From Rosa chinensis (Eukaryota; Streptophyta; Magnoliopsida; Rosales; Rosaceae), in contig NC_037090.1 of the NCBI RefSeq assembly GCF_002994745.2, positions 8,367,501-8,431,500 on the forward strand: 64,000 nt of DNA, in the 5' to 3' direction. The position numbers were made by a program, and so were the translations under genes. This document shows, one piece after another, positions 59,953 through 64,000 of this stretch (the first letter of the stretch is position 1; the number at the start of each line of letters is the position of its first letter). Below the pieces are notes generated by a model. It was not told where the DNA came from. It made no database searches and saw nothing but the letters and a program-made list of their open reading frames with translations.

Positions 59953-60870
59953 ATGGCCGGAAGCATAACCCCTGTTCACAGAAAACCCCGGATTGTTCTC
60001 GGTGCTTGCGGGTGTGCCGCTGCACTGGATTTTCCGAGATTGTGCCGAAGTTTTCTTAATTGGGCAGAAGTAAAAGCTGTAGGCACACCCGACGGTTTCA
60101 AATACGTTGAACACGTAGCGATGCCCGTGGGGGTAAGTTTACTCATTAAGGATGATTGGAAAAGTTTCCATGACCCTGTGCTTCATAGGCATCTTGCTGC
60201 TTGGGCTGATGCATTAGTCATTGCTCCATTGTCAGCAAACACTCTAAGCAAGGTAAAGTATTGAATTTCTACCATACTACATAAAAAGTTAAGTTTATAT
60301 GTTGAAGGAAAGTTGTCCGCAATCTTGAATATCAAATGGATTAGAAAATCTCCCTTGTAATGCCGAGACATCATTGAAATTTGCTGTGCTGATAGAACAT
60401 TTTGGGATGGTAAATTTGGCGCCATTAGCTACTGCCATGTATATGGTGGGAGCTTTGTTTGTAGCTTAGATATTGTACCAAAATCTCAAGATTGCTTTCT
60501 TTATCTACTTCCTGTGCTTCTCTCTGCTTATATGACGTGATGTTGCATTCTTTTACAGATAATCTGGTTTCATTGGATATATTTATTTAGTTAACATCAA
60601 GTTTTCTTCACTTTCATGTAGATTGATGCAGGTCTTTGTGACAACCTTCTCACTGATATTGTACGTGCATGGGACTGTGGAAAACCGTTATTTGTTGCGC
60701 CGGCAATGACCTACATGACATGGAAAAATACCATCACAAAGAAGTCTATAGAGTCAATTCGACAACATGGTATCAAAGTGATTGGACCGGCGGAAAGTGG
60801 TGGAATGGCTGAAATCTATTCCATTGTTGATAAGGTAAAAAGTGATTTATGGATCCTCTCTGTAAATTGA
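59953..60870 (+). CDS. HAL3-like (phosphopantothenoylcysteine decarboxylase family) paralogue with altered active site
   Basis: Exons 59953-60252 and 60622-60834 give 171 residues; reading through the second donor adds 11 codons to a stop at 60870. A further exon may replace these. The family binds FMN and decarboxylates phosphopantothenoylcysteine in coenzyme A synthesis (AtHAL3a, about 209 residues). The FMN-binding blocks VLGACGCAAALDF and WADALVIAPLSANTL are kept and the catalytic His is present at 78 (DPVLHRHL). The substrate loop PAMN is PAMT (Thr130) and the CGDYGNGAMAE block reads GPAESGGMAE, so the substrate-binding Asn and the catalytic Cys are both lost. It probably binds FMN but does not decarboxylate. 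Some HAL3 paralogues (as in yeast and plants) act as phosphatase inhibitors. Family confident, function uncertain. Confidence 0.82.
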
Positions 60871-63800
60871 CCAGCTATGCCATGCTAGAATTGTTGCTAT
60901 GGTCCTCTTCAGACCTGATCACAGAAGCTGACTTTGACTGTATAACGTGCTAGAATCTAGAATTGTTTTATACGTAGGTGCTTTGCTTGAATTAGGTTAT
61001 ATGAGGCCATATTGAGATACAGAATTCTGTTCTGGTCCATTTTTTGCTAGAATTTTTGTTGTGGACTTGTGGTCCATCTTGTGCTGGTTGGATATGCATT
61101 TTCTCAGTTGTCATAACTGGTTTGGATTCAAGTTGTCAATTAAATACTGCTGACCCATCATCAGTTCTACTTCTCCTGAGAAGATGCCTGAATGTTGTTG
61201 GTTCATGGTGAATGACTTATTAAATGCAGTCCTTTATTTTTTCAACTTTATTAGCAGTGCAGAATATATTGTAGTGGTTGGTAGAGTATTGGTACTATTC
61301 AGGGAGTCTAAGGATATCGCTGTCCCTGGAAGACTGTTCTTAGCAATATTCACCTTCTCACTCTAACTTTAGTCACCCTTAGGTTCCTTAACAACCTCAT
61401 TGGCTCCGGCCTTAGACCTGGATCACTCGGTAGCAAGATCCTCATTACAATTTTCTCTTACAAATCTGCCTTTTAACTCTCGGGTTATCCACTTACAAAT
61501 CCTAGGCAAGTTCTCACATATGCCTCTTCCAAATCTGCCTTCAACTCTAAGGTTATCCACCTTCATTCCCTGCCAAAAGAAGCTTTCGAGTTGGCTTTTC
61601 AAAGCCCTCATAGCTCGTGACCTTGCTGTTCGACCCTTTTGTACCCCTCCTAACGGCATAAGATATTCTTGAACTACAAGGCTGTGACATATTCTAATAT
61701 AGTTAAAAGATTGCCAAGTAGCAGTATATGAGATCTCAACTCAAGTATACTACCAAGTATCTGTATATACTGCTAAGTTGATAATTACTTTCTAACATCA
61801 GAGCACATGACATGGTTTATATCACACAAGCAAACCCACAGTTTATCACCAGGTGCATCCATTATTCATCTGCTATAACACCATTGTACATGGATATGAT
61901 TTCGAGAATTTTCCAACGCTCTTAGCTCTCATTTTCCATTTTATCCGTGTGTTGTCGAGTTTAGTTTTGCATGCATTACACCTCCGTGTAGACAAAATCA
62001 TGGGTCTGCGTCTGCCAACAATGATAAATGTACATATACACGACTTGTTAACACAACACGAATATATGCGATGAAGTTGATGGTTACAGTGTACTTACTA
62101 TATGCAACATAGTCAGGACTTGGGCATCGAAATTGCTACATCCCAGTTATGTTGTTTCAAGATTACTGTTACATGCTTGCATATCCTTTTTTCACACCTC
62201 AGACGAACTGACATTCACCTAGTAGGTACCCAGTGACATATAGTTTTATCAACATATGGTCTATGTAACATTTTAAGGACGCAGCCACACTCCTTAATAC
62301 AACTCGACTCCTATCCTTGAAGAATACAAGTCTTACAGTTTTTCTGTTTTTGTTGCCGAGATGTATAAACTGACACCCTGTGGAGTGTGTGTTTGGAGCT
62401 TTGGAAAAATAGTCACAAGTGAGATGAAATCCTTCTTAATGATATTTCAATTCTCTCGGAAGAATTATCCACGATGACATCGAAAGATCATACGTAAACG
62501 AAAGGTGACGACCTGTTTGCTGATCGAAACGCTATGGTGAAGTTCGTGTAGAACAATTTTGTACATTCAGCTAGAGTGACAAGTTGAAAAAAGGAACAAT
62601 TTGTACGTAATACGTGTGGGATCTTCGAATATTACATTAAATTCGTTCAAAATCCTTCTTATAATTAAGCATAACATAACAAGTCATTAATTTATGTACG
62701 AGTGAAGTTTTGTTCGACAGGGTATGGTGGTCCAACCAGTCTTGATTTATTTACTTGAGTGAAATCGCGTTAAGCATTTGCCTCTAAAGTCTCGAGTTAA
62801 GAAATTTTATACGAGTTTCTCTATCTAGTAAGACGTAGAAAAAAATAAAATATTCATTTTGAGCTGTCTTTATCCAAAAGACAATGGCTTCTAATTCTAT
62901 TAGAAGCCATTCTCCTTTGAAATAAAATAACTCTTCTTATTCTAAGTTAGTAAACATATCCTAGCATTTTGGCCCAAAAAAATTTGGATGGCGCGGGAGA
63001 AATTGAACTGTACTTTCAGTTTCACGGTGGAAGGTCGATTCTCATGTGTCGGAGAAAGTTAAATTTTAGTAAGGTACCTGTTCTATCTTGCATACCTACT
63101 GAAGCATGGTATACTATTTGGGGCATTTCATTTACAGCCAGATTAGGTTCCATATGTTCATTATTTATGATGGGTTCTTGTCCGAAAGAAAATAAAACCA
63201 TTACTTGTTTATTCCCTCCGCCTTAGTATTACATATGAGCACCTTTAAATATTCACTGGGATAGTACGTGTTGTTGGGCTGCGTTAGATTTGAGGTTAGC
63301 TGACAAGTGACAACTATCAGCAGCTACCTCTATGGAGTATTTGTTCCGAACTTCACACACAAATAATTGGGTTTGCTTCTGTAAGTTCTGGTTTGATTAG
63401 CTACCTATATGCAATGTTTTCAGGTTAGCTTTGCTATGTTAATTACAAGTACACAGACAAATGGGGTTTGCTTGAATTGGCGTCAGTCCAAAGTATTGGG
63501 AACGTGGGACACCTTACCTGGCTGCCTAGATCATCTTTGAATTTCTGTTCTTGAATTTATGTAGTGGTGCGACTTTGAATTTCTGTTCTTGAAGATGGTT
63601 ACTGGGAATTTTCTGTTTTGAGGAGGTGTTGAAATCCACTTTCAGGTGACCACTCATTTGTCAAATTTACAATTTTATTTTTATTTTTTTATTTATGGGA
63701 ATGATGCAATGTGCTAGGAATGCTGGAAAGGAGCAAAGATCCTGCCGGAGTTTGACCTTTTGTCTGTGAGTTTTCTGCAACTAGTCATTTTTCAGTTGAA

Positions 63801-64000
63801 TGTGTGTGTTTGAGACAAGATGACCAGTGAGGGGTGATGTAATACTGCCTTATTGCGTGAGAGACTTGAGGCAGTTATAGTGTTACGCAGCTGGGAAGAT
63901 GGATAGCTGGATAGGGGTGATGGCAGTTGTATATCGATAGTTTTAGACTTTAGAATTTGTTCCTATTCACGCCATTTTTGCTTATTGGAGAGGCCAGCTT
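60871..64000. other. Intergenic DNA to the end of the window
   Basis: Mostly AT-rich. Short open frames (61184-61366, 61400-61672, 62969-63226) show no family. The last exon of the HAL3-like gene may lie at the start of this stretch but could not be placed. Confidence 0.45.

Noticed and set aside
61400..61672. Open frames on both strands in 61.4-61.7 kb
   Set aside because: Both strands open over the same bases, no family recognised.

Overview
This is nuclear DNA of a flowering plant, most likely a eudicot. The genes have short GT-AG introns and AT-rich intergenic DNA. The families present are plant-specific (CrRLK1L and LRR receptor kinases, D-type cyclin, F-box/FBA proteins). Transposable elements are dense. 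I suspect Rosaceae from the overall style of the FERONIA-type receptor and the F-box genes, but I cannot prove this from the sequence.

Layout. 0-10 kb is a conserved gene block: an atypical LRR receptor kinase (+), a 13-exon coiled-coil gene (-) built from seven tandem 63-nt exons, and a complete UBC8/10-type ubiquitin-conjugating E2 (+). 9.9-22.1 kb is a transposon-damaged F-box zone. One F-box/FBA gene (-) is split by a 4.2-kb insertion with a perfect 5-bp target duplication (probably a giant solo LTR). Next comes a 5.76-kb CACTA element with a 3-bp duplication, then a second, frameshifted F-box fragment (+). 22.4-24.7 kb is a Mutator-like element (MULE). 27.5-33.2 kb holds a membrane-anchored h-type thioredoxin (+) and an intronless FERONIA-like receptor kinase (-). 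35.3-36.5 kb is a small MULE. 37.2-40.4 kb holds a LINE RNase H scrap and a truncated SPT16-like gene with a novel tail. 42.7-44.6 kb is a frameshifted CDK pseudogene.

44.7-54.2 kb is a 9.5-kb Mutator-like element of the Ulp1-carrying type (Kaonashi-like). It has a MURA transposase gene with frameshifts on one strand and an 8-exon Ulp1-protease gene on the other. It is filled with a GC-rich palindromic repeat (core ATTGCCCCCCAATA) in introns, between genes and in a dense array upstream of the protease gene, where one perfect 60-bp palindrome lies. The 1.2-kb MULE at 35.3 kb has homologous ends and its own array of the same core, so the two look like autonomous and non-autonomous members of one family. 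This repeat system is my main candidate for something undescribed.

55.9-60.9 kb holds a D-type-cyclin-like gene (-), a 955-bp hAT element with a perfect 8-bp target duplication, and a HAL3/PPC-decarboxylase-like gene (+) that has lost two substrate-site residues. The last 3 kb show no gene I recognise.

Five elements were delimited from flanking duplications alone (5, 3, 9, 9 and 8 bp). A sixth (the large MULE) has a 10-bp T-run on each side, which is weaker evidence. Exon coordinates come from reading GT/AG borders and frame continuity by hand; no alignment or expression data were available.
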